Shown here in pieces: positions 7,818 through 15,082 of a DNA stretch of 28,741 nt. Each line of letters starts with the position of its first letter. The stretch's first letter is position 1. Source of the stretch: Candidatus Campbelliibacteriota bacterium (GTDB taxonomy: Bacteria; Patescibacteriota; Minisyncoccia; Phycocordibacterales; CSBR16-193); the NCBI GenBank assembly GCA_007129455.1, contig SKVL01000021.1:1-28741 (forward strand), given 5' to 3'. The position numbers and the translations under genes are program-made. The notes beneath the pieces were generated by a model. It made no database searches and was not told the DNA's origin. It saw nothing but the letters and a program-made list of their open reading frames with translations.

Positions 7818-8675
7818 GTGGAAACCCTGAAAAAGCTTACATTAAAAAAAAATTCACCACCGGATGAATATCTTACAAAAAAAGAAAAAGATTTTGAAAA
7901 CACCGGAATATTTTCAAAAGAAGAAATGATGCTTGACCAAAGACGTGTTGGAAGAGCAAAACTTAAACACAAAGAACACACCGAGAGATCCACTTTTTTA
8001 GAGGCGATGATCTCAAAAGAAATGATAGATTTCGGTATTTTTGGAGACAATGCTTGCGGGGGGCCTGGCACCGAGTTTGATGATTTTTTCAATGGGAGCG
8101 ATCTCATTATTGAATTTTCCACCGATGGGGAAAGACCCGGAACAATGCTATCTATTGATGTGACCACGGGAGCTAACGGTGACGAAGCCGGAAAAAAGAA
8201 GGACCATTTTATCAATAATAATATTAAAAACGGAAAACTTTCCAAACTAAAATATTTTGACCCGTCCTCTCCGGAAAACAATCACTTAAAGGGAGCTATC
8301 GACATGATACCGAAAGTCATTGTTGGAACCGACACCGAAGGAGTTAAGAATCTGGCCGAAATAATGCACGGGATAGTTTTTGATGAAAATAAGAAAGAAT
8401 TCGAAAAAAAACTCTGCGAACACCACATACAACTCGAGATTCTTGAAGAGGCCAAAGACCGGCTAAGACTTTACATCAAAGAGGCCGAAAAGGTGGGCTA
8501 CAACGAAAATGATGAAATTGTTTCAAAGCAAAAAAAGGTTCTTAAAATAATTAAAAAGGTTTTTGAAGAAAAAAAGCGCTCCGTGGTGTTACCCGCCGGA
8601 GCGCGAAATAATCCTGTTTTCAACAGGTTAGCCGGTGCCGGATTGACCGGTTCCGTATCGCTCGGGCATTCTTGA
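7818..8675 (+). CDS. Hypothetical CPR-type protein, possibly nuclease-like; N-terminus uncertain
   Basis: 285 aa from the GTG at 7818. No confident family. The centre holds EFDDFFNGSDLIIEF followed by SIDVTTG and a lysine-rich helix, and later KYFDPSS and MIPKVIVGTDTEGV. This spacing recalls a PD-(D/E)XK-like core (acidic residue, strand, D-V-T) and resembles hypothetical proteins I associate with CPR genomes, but no active site can be asserted. A long basic coiled segment (about 205-260) precedes the C-terminus. The GTG has no Shine-Dalgarno. An ATG at 7811 opens another frame (MYGGNPEKAYIKK) that would join this one if the nine-A run at 7844-7852 lost one base. The 3' end overlaps the convergent gene by 48 bases. 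Confidence 0.65.
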   Translation: METLKKLTLKKNSPPDEYLTKKEKDFENTGIFSKEEMMLDQRRVGRAKLKHKEHTERSTFLEAMISKEMIDFGIFGDNACGGPGTEFDDFFNGSDLIIEFSTDGERPGTMLSIDVTTGANGDEAGKKKDHFINNNIKNGKLSKLKYFDPSSPENNHLKGAIDMIPKVIVGTDTEGVKNLAEIMHGIVFDENKKEFEKKLCEHHIQLEILEEAKDRLRLYIKEAEKVGYNENDEIVSKQKKVLKIIKKVFEEKKRSVVLPAGARNNPVFNRLAGAGLTGSVSLGHS

Positions 8676-8942
8676 GACCCGAAATATAGTTCGGTTTTTG
8701 CACTCGGGACACTTACCCAAGTGAGAGTCCCTGACGAGAATCCTCTCGTAATACTCTACCTCACCGCCATTCAGACTCACCCAGGCCTCAGAGTAATACT
8801 TTACCTTACGGTCGTAAGTGTTCATACAGTGTGAACACCGCTCCACGACAGGGGTCCTACCCTTGGTTATAAAAGAAATAATCCGTAGGGTTCCTTCGAG
8901 TGTCTCTTCCGTTGCCAATACCCGCAACGCTCTATCCTGCAT
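8628..8942 (-). CDS. Small zinc-ribbon protein with strong Shine-Dalgarno
   Basis: 104 aa on the minus strand, the only minus-strand gene I accept. Two CxxC pairs (C36-SH-C39 and C78-PE-C81) about 40 residues apart suggest one zinc ribbon. The rest is unassigned. The evidence that it is real is unusually good: an AAGGAGG Shine-Dalgarno (plus-strand 8948-8954) lies five bases before the ATG, and a promoter lies upstream. The tail (RYGTGQSGTG) overlaps the convergent gene at 7818-8675 by 48 bases and is low in complexity. Could bind nucleic acid or protein; no function assigned. Confidence 0.75.
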   Translation of the reverse strand: MQDRALRVLATEETLEGTLRIISFITKGRTPVVERCSHCMNTYDRKVKYYSEAWVSLNGGEVEYYERILVRDSHLGKCPECKNRTIFRVSRMPERYGTGQSGTG

Positions 8943-8947
8943 GTTTT

Positions 8948-8954
8948 CCTCCTT
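8948..8954 (-). promoter_or_regulatory. Canonical Shine-Dalgarno AAGGAGG
   Basis: Full AAGGAGG, five bases upstream of the minus-strand ATG at 8942. It decides this start. No other accepted gene in the window has a comparable site. Confidence 0.8.
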
Positions 8955-8985
8955 TTTAAAGGTTCATAAGCTTTTTCTGCCTTAA

Positions 8986-9014
8986 ACCATACCACAGGTT
9001 ATTAATTTTATCAA
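8986..9014 (-). promoter_or_regulatory. Promoter of the zinc-ribbon gene
   Basis: Read on the minus strand: TTGATA (9009-9014), 17-base spacer, TATGGT (8986-8991), with TGG giving an extended -10. Transcription would start near 8979, leaving a leader of about 37 bases that contains the Shine-Dalgarno. It is divergent from the promoter at 9054-9082. Confidence 0.6.
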
Positions 9015-9053
9015 GATTAAAAACCGCACCGATCGCACCCAATCTCTGTCGCC

Positions 9054-9082
9054 TCGAAAAAAGAAGAGATATGTACTATAAT
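9054..9082 (+). promoter_or_regulatory. Promoter of the DUF4870-like gene
   Basis: TCGAAA (9054-9059), 17-base spacer, consensus TATAAT (9077-9082). The -10 lies inside the palindrome at 9071-9091. The predicted start is near 9089, giving a leader of about 37 bases. Confidence 0.65.
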
Positions 9083-9091
9083 CAAGTACAT
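9071..9091. promoter_or_regulatory. Operator-like palindrome over the -10 box
   Basis: ATGTACT (9071-9077), seven bases, AGTACAT (9085-9091): perfect 7-base arms covering the whole -10 box and the predicted start site. The geometry fits a dimeric repressor site. The protein that binds it is unknown. Confidence 0.5.
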
Positions 9092-9125
9092 TAGAAAGAC
9101 TCTTTTAAATAATTAAAACAGTTAA

Positions 9126-9470
9126 ATGCAAGAGGAAAACCCAAACAAAGAAACCCCCGCACAGATAAAAGATCAAGACAGAAAGCTATATGCCGTTCTG
9201 GCTTACTTGGGAATATTGATAGTAATTCCTTTTCTGATTGCCAGAGAGGATCACTTTGTCAAATTCCATCTAAAACAGGGCGTTCTACTTTTAATTTTTT
9301 GGTTTTTACTGCTTCTGATTATTACCATGCCTATATTGGGCTCTCTAATCTATACGGTCGGCTCGCTGATTCTTCTTGCTTTTATAGTGATCGGAATTAT
9401 CAATGTCTTAAACGATAAAGAAACAGGCTTGCCACTCATCGGACATCTGGCCGAAAAATTCAATATTTAA
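9126..9470 (+). CDS. Small membrane protein, DUF4870/Tic20-like
   Basis: 114 aa. Residues 1-18 are polar. Then comes the signature of the DUF4870/Tic20-like group: KLYAVLAYLGILIVIPFLI, then HFVKFHLKQGVLLLIF, then a C-terminal transmembrane hairpin of about 30 hydrophobic residues. Three to four transmembrane helices are expected in the cytoplasmic membrane. The molecular function of bacterial members is unknown. It is probably monocistronic, with its own promoter and palindromic operator, and is followed after 34 bases by the SDR gene. No Shine-Dalgarno. Confidence 0.8.
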   Translation: MQEENPNKETPAQIKDQDRKLYAVLAYLGILIVIPFLIAREDHFVKFHLKQGVLLLIFWFLLLLIITMPILGSLIYTVGSLILLAFIVIGIINVLNDKETGLPLIGHLAEKFNI

Positions 9471-9504
9471 AAATTATCATTTTATTAACTATCAAAATAT
9501 TTAT

Positions 9505-10236
9505 ATGCGACTTGAAAACAAAACAGCGGTAGTTACAGGAGCCTCTTCCGGCATTGGTAACGCAATAGCCAAAGCCTTCGAGAGGGAAGGTGCCAGAGTG
9601 GTTTATTCGGACATAAACGAGATGAAAAACTTTACACCCGACAATAGGTCAGTCTTTGTAAAATGTGACGTCTCCAAAAGCAAAGAAGTGGACATGTTGA
9701 TCTCCGAAGCGGTAAAAAAGTTTGGAGGCCTTGATATAATGGTCAATAATGCAGGTATCGGTGCCTTGGGAGACGTCATCGGAACCGACGATGAGAGCTG
9801 GTCAAAGGTTATGGATGTCAACCTCTCAGGGACTTTCTACGGAATGAGGGCGGCGGCAAGGTACATGAAAGAGAATAAAACTCCCGGCTCTATAATCAAC
9901 ATCAGCTCCATCCTGGGACGAGTCGGACTGAGGGGTGCCCTCTCATACTGCGCCAGTAAGGGCGGAGTTGTACAACTGACGCACTCCGGTGCGTTGGATC
10001 TCGCCGATTTAAAGATACGTGTTAACGCCGTAGCGCCGGGGTTTATAGAGACCAAAATGACCGAAGTTGTGAAAGAAAACAAGGAGTTCAACGACATGGT
10101 AATGTCAAACACTCCCTTGGGCCACATGGGGGCCCCGGAAGATATAGCGGCAACGGCGGTCTACTTGGCTTCGGACGAATCGGGATACGTAACAGGTGAA
10201 GTCATCTATGTCGATGGAGGGTGGACGGCAAGATAA
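9505..10236 (+). CDS. Short-chain dehydrogenase/reductase (SDR), FabG/3-oxoacyl-ACP-reductase-like
   Basis: 243 aa, NAD(P)H-dependent oxidoreductase of the classical SDR family. The cofactor loop TGASSGIG is at 11-18 and NNAG at 81-84. The catalytic set is N106, S134/S135 (INISSIL), Y148 and K152 (YCASK). The C-terminal block YLASDESGYVTGEVIYVDGGW is typical of FabG. D36 after the second strand (VVYSDIN) hints at NAD preference. The substrate cannot be read. No other fatty-acid genes are nearby, so a FabG role is only a similarity statement. No Shine-Dalgarno and no clear -35/-10 pair upstream. Confidence 0.92.
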   Translation: MRLENKTAVVTGASSGIGNAIAKAFEREGARVVYSDINEMKNFTPDNRSVFVKCDVSKSKEVDMLISEAVKKFGGLDIMVNNAGIGALGDVIGTDDESWSKVMDVNLSGTFYGMRAAARYMKENKTPGSIINISSILGRVGLRGALSYCASKGGVVQLTHSGALDLADLKIRVNAVAPGFIETKMTEVVKENKEFNDMVMSNTPLGHMGAPEDIAATAVYLASDESGYVTGEVIYVDGGWTAR

Positions 10237-10261
10237 AAGAGCTCCAAAAATCTCATTTATC

Positions 10262-10290
10262 CACTTGACAAAATTGTTGACAGTCAAGTG
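10262..10290. promoter_or_regulatory. Inverted repeat (operator candidate) over the -35 region
   Basis: CACTTGAC (10262-10269), 13 bases, GTCAAGTG (10283-10290): perfect 8-base arms. The spacer carries a second TTGACA (10277-10282) in direct repeat with the first (10265-10270). It lies seven bases before a consensus TATAAT and has no T-run after it, so an operator is more likely than a terminator. Confidence 0.5.
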
Positions 10291-10302
10291 TTAGGGTATA
10301 AT
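10274..10302 (+). promoter_or_regulatory. Promoter, predicted leaderless start at 10309
   Basis: TTGTTG (10274-10279), 17-base spacer, TATAAT (10297-10302). The ATG at 10309 begins six bases after the -10, where transcription would be expected to begin. The better -35 hexamers (TTGACA at 10265 and 10277) are at the wrong spacing (26 and 14). Confidence 0.55.
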
Positions 10303-10308
10303 TAATTG

Positions 10309-10755
10309 ATGTCTATAGAGTTCCCAATTGAAAACTTACAGACCAAGGTCTGTCCCGATGCCTCCCCGGAGACTGCCTCTATTGCAAACATACTTGACCT
10401 GATACTTTCCGGAAACGACGGGTACAAAAGAGAGATTGACGCTCTCGCCAATCTTTATAAAGCCCAAAATTCCGATTGCGCTTATCTGGCCCACCGATAT
10501 GCCGACTACCTCTACAGTCATGTCATGGATTCCACCGAAGATGAACAGGCTCATCGATGTATACGCATAGAGGCCATTAATTTGGCCGAGATTCTTGACG
10601 CAGTGTTCAGCCAACTGAACCGGCACAGTACCAGAGTAAGATATTTCTGTGACGATCTGACCTTAAACAGCAACCCCGAAATGCTCATAGGTCACCACTA
10701 TGACTCCGGTGGTGCTGCCTGTACCCGAAAGATGTTCGCGGCTTTGTATATTTAA
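10309..10755 (+). CDS. Hypothetical protein behind an inverted-repeat promoter
   Basis: 148 aa from ATG 10309; a TTG three bases earlier is less likely. I do not recognise it. It looks soluble and mostly helical, with a tetratricopeptide-like feel in the middle (residues about 40-105, ALANLYKAQNSDCAYLAHRY) but no clear repeat. It has five cysteines (15, 57, 84, 114, 138) and many histidines, without a CxxC pair. The predicted message is leaderless. Base use is like its neighbours. Its own promoter with an operator-like repeat suggests it is individually regulated. Confidence 0.65.
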   Translation: MSIEFPIENLQTKVCPDASPETASIANILDLILSGNDGYKREIDALANLYKAQNSDCAYLAHRYADYLYSHVMDSTEDEQAHRCIRIEAINLAEILDAVFSQLNRHSTRVRYFCDDLTLNSNPEMLIGHHYDSGGAACTRKMFAALYI

Positions 10756-10785
10756 ACACAAGATGGAAACCGGCGAAAACAAGGC

Positions 10786-10812
10786 CCGTTACATAACGGT
10801 TTAAAGTTTTTA
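10786..10812 (+). terminator. Weak terminator-like hairpin
   Basis: CCGTT (10786-10790) and AACGG (10795-10799) with a four-base loop, then TTTAAAGTTTTT. Short stem and interrupted T-run, so termination is only possible. It lies in the 81-base gap before the methyltransferase gene. Confidence 0.35.
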
Positions 10813-10836
10813 GGTGTAAAAAACAAAACGCCTCCA

Positions 10837-11493
10837 ATGAACATGAACGAGTACACCAACAAAGATTTGATAAAACACTTGGAAGAAAACACCGGGGTGT
10901 TAACCCCCGAGATCAAAAAAGCCCTTACCTTGATTGACAGAAAAGACTTTATTGAAAAGGACTACTTTCCCGAAGCCTACAACGACTATCCTCTGCCAAT
11001 CGGATACGGTCAGACCATATCACAACCCACAATAGTAACTCTGATGCTCTCACTACTTAAGCTAAAGAAAGGAGACAGAGTCTTGGATGTCGGCTGCGGA
11101 TCAGGTTGGACAACCGTGATTTTAGGGTTTCTTGTCGGGAGAGAAGGTGAGGTTATCGCAATAGACATCATAGACGAGTTCGTCGAGTTAACCCGAAACA
11201 GAGCCTCCGCATATCATGAAAAAGCTCAAAACATAGCAGTTTTCCATTCATCGGAAAAAGCTGTCTACTCGGATAAATTCGACAAAATACTCGTAAACGC
11301 TTCATTTTCAAAAGAGAGTGACATACCTAATGAAATGAAAGAGAGTTTGAAAGAAGGAGGAAGGATGGTTGCGCCCGTCGGGAACGATTTGGTCGTCTTC
11401 ATAAAACAAGACGGAAAGTACAAAGAAGAAAAGAGATTCACTCATCTGGTCTCTTTTGTTCCATACATAAATGATCCGATGTCCAATGAATAA
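10837..11493 (+). CDS. Protein-L-isoaspartate O-methyltransferase-like protein
   Basis: 218 aa. Resembles Pcm, which uses S-adenosylmethionine to methylate damaged isoaspartyl residues. PLPIGYGQTISQPTIV (about 52-67) is the substrate-binding block of the family, and VLDVGCGSGW (82-91) is SAM motif I, followed by IAIDIIDEFVELTR for motif II. Later family blocks (KILVNASF, LKEGGRMVAPVG) are recognisable although diverged; the usual GAAxxxxP reads NASFSKESDIP. The starts ATG 10837 and ATG 10843 are equivalent. The 3' end overlaps the UDG gene, so the two are likely co-transcribed. Substrate specificity is inferred only. Confidence 0.88.
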   Translation: MNMNEYTNKDLIKHLEENTGVLTPEIKKALTLIDRKDFIEKDYFPEAYNDYPLPIGYGQTISQPTIVTLMLSLLKLKKGDRVLDVGCGSGWTTVILGFLVGREGEVIAIDIIDEFVELTRNRASAYHEKAQNIAVFHSSEKAVYSDKFDKILVNASFSKESDIPNEMKESLKEGGRMVAPVGNDLVVFIKQDGKYKEEKRFTHLVSFVPYINDPMSNE

Positions 11494-12085
11494 GAGAGAA
11501 AGAATTGAAGAACTGAAAAGGATAAATGATGAGGTGATGAATTTGACTGCCTCTCCACTTTATAAAGAGAGGATCAAAAACAAAGCCTTATCGGTTACGG
11601 GCGAAGGGGACCCCAACGCAAAGATAATGTTCATTGGGGAGGCGCCCGGCAAAAGAGAGGCCGAGTCGGGAAAACCTTTCTGCGGAGCCGCTGGTCGGGT
11701 GCTGAATGAATTGCTAGTTCATATAGAGATGAAGAGGGAAGATGTTTACATAACTAATATTGTCAAAGACAGACCGCCGGGGAACCGTGACCCCTCGCCG
11801 GAGGAGATAAGCATATACGCGCCTTTTCTAGACCGTCAGATAGAGATTATTCAACCCAAAGTCCTCGCCACACTGGGAAGACACGCCATGCGCCATGTTC
11901 TCTCCGAATATACGGACGGTTTGGTTGAGCATTCGATAGGTGAGATCCACGGGAAAGAGTTTGAGACGAAGTTATCCCACGGAGGGGTAAAGATCGTTCC
12001 TCTCTATCACCCGGCAGTGGCGATATATCAATATTCCAAAAAAGACGAGCTCAAAAAAGATTTCGAAATATTGAAAAAATATTGA
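11486..12085 (+). CDS. Family-4-type uracil-DNA glycosylase lacking the Fe-S cluster cysteines
   Basis: 199 aa; removes uracil from DNA in base-excision repair if active. IGEAPGKREAESGKPFCGAAG (about 50-70) is motif 1 of family 4/5 UDGs, VKDRPPGNRDP (93-103) matches the block usually written VKCRPPGNR, and LYHPAVAIY holds the conserved HPA. The four cysteines that normally bind [4Fe-4S] are all replaced: L20 and S23 (usual CxxC before PL), D95 (usual KCRPP) and Y111 (usual C before xPFL). The only cysteine left in this form is C66. The start is ATG 11486, overlapping the previous stop by 8 bases; ATG 11471 would add five residues. The next gene's promoter overlaps its end. Confidence 0.88.
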   Translation: MNKRERIEELKRINDEVMNLTASPLYKERIKNKALSVTGEGDPNAKIMFIGEAPGKREAESGKPFCGAAGRVLNELLVHIEMKREDVYITNIVKDRPPGNRDPSPEEISIYAPFLDRQIEIIQPKVLATLGRHAMRHVLSEYTDGLVEHSIGEIHGKEFETKLSHGGVKIVPLYHPAVAIYQYSKKDELKKDFEILKKY

Positions 12086-12105
12086 TCGAAAACCACTATC
12101 CCGTA

Positions 12106-12134
12106 TTCCGCTTTTTTATTAATTTTGATAAGAT
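12106..12134 (+). promoter_or_regulatory. Extended -10 promoter of alaS, predicted leaderless
   Basis: TGA-TAAGAT (hexamer 12129-12134) is an extended -10; the -35 (TTCCGC, 12106-12111) is poor. The ATG at 12142 lies seven bases after the -10. This supports 12142 as the start rather than any upstream in-frame codon. Confidence 0.45.
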
Positions 12135-12141
12135 AGAGTCA

Positions 12142-13920
12142 ATGCATTCTTCCGAAATACGTAAACGTTTTTTGAATTTTTTTGAAAAAAGAGGTCATGC
12201 GGTCATACCTTCGGCATCTTTAATCCCAGAGAATGACCCCTCTGTTCTTTTCACTACCGCGGGGATGCAACCTTTGGTCCCGTACCTTTTGGGTGAAACT
12301 CACCCCAAGGGCAAGAGACTGGTAAACGTTCAAAAGTGTGTAAGAACCAAAGACATAGAAGAGGTTGGAGATAACACTCATCTAACTTTCTTCGAAATGC
12401 TCGGGAACTGGTCTCTGGGGGACTACTTCAAAAAAGAAGCCCTGGAATGGAGCTTTGAACTTTTAACCTCGACCGAGGAAGGGTTCGGTATGGATCCGGA
12501 TCGCCTCTACGTGTCGGTTTTCAAGGGCGATGATAACGCACCACAGGATAAAGAGGCGGCTGATATCTGGAAAAACATCGGAGTCAAAGAAGCACGAATA
12601 TTTTTCAGGCCGGCTTCCGAGAATTGGTGGAGCCCCGGAGACAACGGCCCCTGCGGACCGGACTCAGAGATGTTCTATGATGTAACCCCCGAAGGTTTGG
12701 GTGAGTTAACTCCGGAAGAGTTTGAAAGAGCCGATGAGAAGGGAGACGTAATAGAGATATGGAACGATGTTTTCATGCAGTATGAAAAAAAAGACGGGAA
12801 AATAATCGGAGCCCTCAAAAACAAAAGTGTTGATACTGGTGCCGGTTTTGAAAGGATTGCAGCTGTTCTGCAGAAAAAATCTTCCGTCTTCGAAACCGAT
12901 TTATTTGATCCTCTGATAAAAAAAGTGGAGGAGTTCGATTCGCAAATCGACAGACGTTCCAAAAATATAATCTCCGACCATGTTCGTTCAGCGGTCTTTA
13001 TGATGACCGACGGAGCCGAACCTTCCAATACCGACCGAGGTTACATTGTAAGACGTCTTATAAGAAGATCATTTCGTCTGGCCTCATCAACAATGGGGGA
13101 AGAAAGTTCTTCGGAGCTGATGAAAGAGCTTTCCGAGGAAGTAACGAGAACTTATCGCGACGTCTACCCGGAAGTTAAGGCGAAAGCCGTGGAGACGAAA
13201 AAGAAAATGGAAAAGGAGACCGATAAATTCCGGGAGGTATTAAAAGATGGACTGAAGAAGTTCGAAAAGATATCAAAGAAAGACATCGGAGGAGAAGAGG
13301 CCTTTTTGCTTTTTTCAACTTACGGCTTCCCCATAGATATGACCGTTGACCTGGCAGTCGAAAAAGGCATAAAAGTCGACACCGAAGGTTTTCAAAAAGC
13401 TTACAAAGAGCATCAGGAAAAATCCAGACAAGGGACGGGAGGAAAATTCAAGGGCGGACTTGCCGGGGGGAGTGAGATGGAAGTCAAATATCACACCTCA
13501 ACGCACCTTCTGAATGCCGCCTTGAGGCAGGTATTGGGAGAACATGTCGAACAAAGGGGTAGCAATATCACGGCGGAGAGAGCCAGATTTGATTTTTCTC
13601 ATGATAAGAAACTGACCGAAGAGGAAAAAAGAAAGGTAGAAAACTTAATAAACAAAAAAATAAAAGAGGATTTACCGGTTATATGCAAAGAGATGACCTT
13701 GGAGGAGGCTCGTAAAGATGGAGCCCAAGGTGTCTTTGGGGACCGTTATTCAGACAGGGTCAAGCTCTACATTATCGGAGATGAAAAATACGGTATCTTC
13801 AGCAAAGAGTTGTGCGGAGGACCGCATGTCGACAGAACCGGGAACATAGGAAGGTTCAAAATCAAAAAAGAAGAGTCCGTCGCCGACGGGGTTAGAAGGA
13901 TAAAGGCCGTTTTGGAATAG
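12142..13920 (+). CDS. alaS: Alanyl-tRNA synthetase without the C-terminal (DHHA1/C-Ala) domain
   Basis: Charges tRNA-Ala. 592 aa from ATG 12142 (MHSSEIRKRFLNFFEKRGH, the standard AlaRS opening). The class II core is intact: FTTAGMQPLVPYLLG, QKCVRTKDIEEVG, FFEMLGNWSLGDYFK, and the DTGAGFERIAAVLQ block. The editing domain has HTSTH at 451-455 and C558-GGP-H562 (usual CGGTH), so mischarged Ser/Gly-tRNA clearance is expected. The protein stops after the editing domain; typical bacterial enzymes (about 875 aa) go on with an oligomerising C-Ala domain, absent here. The stop is clean and the next gene starts one base later, so this is not a broken gene. Confidence 0.97.
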   Translation: MHSSEIRKRFLNFFEKRGHAVIPSASLIPENDPSVLFTTAGMQPLVPYLLGETHPKGKRLVNVQKCVRTKDIEEVGDNTHLTFFEMLGNWSLGDYFKKEALEWSFELLTSTEEGFGMDPDRLYVSVFKGDDNAPQDKEAADIWKNIGVKEARIFFRPASENWWSPGDNGPCGPDSEMFYDVTPEGLGELTPEEFERADEKGDVIEIWNDVFMQYEKKDGKIIGALKNKSVDTGAGFERIAAVLQKKSSVFETDLFDPLIKKVEEFDSQIDRRSKNIISDHVRSAVFMMTDGAEPSNTDRGYIVRRLIRRSFRLASSTMGEESSSELMKELSEEVTRTYRDVYPEVKAKAVETKKKMEKETDKFREVLKDGLKKFEKISKKDIGGEEAFLLFSTYGFPIDMTVDLAVEKGIKVDTEGFQKAYKEHQEKSRQGTGGKFKGGLAGGSEMEVKYHTSTHLLNAALRQVLGEHVEQRGSNITAERARFDFSHDKKLTEEEKRKVENLINKKIKEDLPVICKEMTLEEARKDGAQGVFGDRYSDRVKLYIIGDEKYGIFSKELCGGPHVDRTGNIGRFKIKKEESVADGVRRIKAVLE

Positions 13921-13921
13921 C

Positions 13922-15082
13922 ATGAAATTTTTCTCAAAATCGAAATTACCAATGATTGCAGTCATAAATCTCTCTGAAAGCGGAGTACAGGGTGGAATTG
14001 TCTCTTTGGAAGACGGCGACACCGAGACCACGTTGATACACAGCACTGAAAAGAAAACGACGGCGGGCGGAGCCATAGAGACATTTTCGGAGCTGAACAG
14101 TTCCGTTGATGGCGTAATCAAAGAGCTTTTAGATGATAAAAAAATACCCATCCTGAAAAAAAGTTTCCTAACGAAGTCTCCTCTTCAAGAGTTTGTCTTC
14201 ATAATTGATTCTCCTTTCCAACATAACTACCTAAGTAACATTTCCTTTAGTAGTGAAAAGCCATTCAAAATAAGTCATACTTTCATGGAGAAGATGCTGG
14301 CTGAAAAGATACCGGAGGCGGAAAACGCACCCGCTTTAATAAAAGAAAAAGAAGACTCTCTGGAATTCATTAAAAAAGACGTCATTGAGACGATACTCAA
14401 CGGTTACCCGGCCAGACGGTTTGACGAGGTTGAAGCAAGGAACGTGAATCTGTCACTTTTCAATTCCGTTGCACCGAAAGAGCTACTTGAGTCACTTCAA
14501 TCTCAAGTCGAAAAAAGAGTTGGGTCACCTTCGGTTCGTTTTTTTTCCAGGGCCGAAGCGGATATCGCTTTCCTTAACCATTTCCGGAAAAAACGTTTGT
14601 ACAAATACGTAAACATTAACATGTCCGAAACTTTAGTAGCCTTTGTCGATGGGGGTGTTATTAAAAAAATCTCTTACGTGTGGCAAGGTTACTCCGACCT
14701 GATACAGAGGATTGCGAAAGAGTTCGATGTCCCCGACTTCGTTGCCGTCTCCTACGCATCAATGTATTTCTCCGGAGAGTGCGAAAAGTCCTTTTCAAAA
14801 AAAATAGAAGAGTTGATTCTGTTCGGTATCCAACTTTGGGAGTTGGAGTACGAGAAAAATATGTCTATTATTCCGCAAGAGGTTTACCTCAATTCAAACA
14901 GCCATACCGAGGAATCTTTCAGACAGATATTGACCAAAAAACACCCCGAGGTCAAAGTTTCAGCTTTACGAGAACTTTATGCGGATAGCACTGGTTACTC
15001 TGCGAATGATAAAGTTCTGGAAATGGCGATTAGTAATTTTTTCGTTAAACAAATTTACGGACTCAAGGAAAAAGGAGATTAA
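13922..15082 (+). CDS. Actin-like (PilM/FtsA-type, degenerate ASKHA) protein
   Basis: 386 aa, soluble. The overall pattern recalls PilM/FtsA actin-fold proteins. An N-terminal phosphate-1-like strand pair (PMIAVINLSESGVQGGIVSL) is followed by EFVFIIDSPF, the long middle SHTFMEKML region, then KYVNINMSETLVAFVDGGVIKK, which reads like the second subdomain's phosphate loop with the usual acidic Gly-rich signature weakened. ATP binding is therefore doubtful. The start ATG is one base after the alaS stop, so it is translationally close to alaS. It ends in a good terminator, and the next gene encodes a baseplate-J-like membrane protein, a neighbour pair I associate with CPR genomes. May belong to a pilus or envelope machine. 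Confidence 0.6.
   Translation: MKFFSKSKLPMIAVINLSESGVQGGIVSLEDGDTETTLIHSTEKKTTAGGAIETFSELNSSVDGVIKELLDDKKIPILKKSFLTKSPLQEFVFIIDSPFQHNYLSNISFSSEKPFKISHTFMEKMLAEKIPEAENAPALIKEKEDSLEFIKKDVIETILNGYPARRFDEVEARNVNLSLFNSVAPKELLESLQSQVEKRVGSPSVRFFSRAEADIAFLNHFRKKRLYKYVNINMSETLVAFVDGGVIKKISYVWQGYSDLIQRIAKEFDVPDFVAVSYASMYFSGECEKSFSKKIEELILFGIQLWELEYEKNMSIIPQEVYLNSNSHTEESFRQILTKKHPEVKVSALRELYADSTGYSANDKVLEMAISNFFVKQIYGLKEKGD

Noticed and set aside
9071..9091. Similarity of the palindrome to the E. coli trp operator (GTAC half-sites)
   Set aside because: Only the GTACT/AGTAC part agrees, no trp biosynthesis gene follows, and no TrpR is known here.
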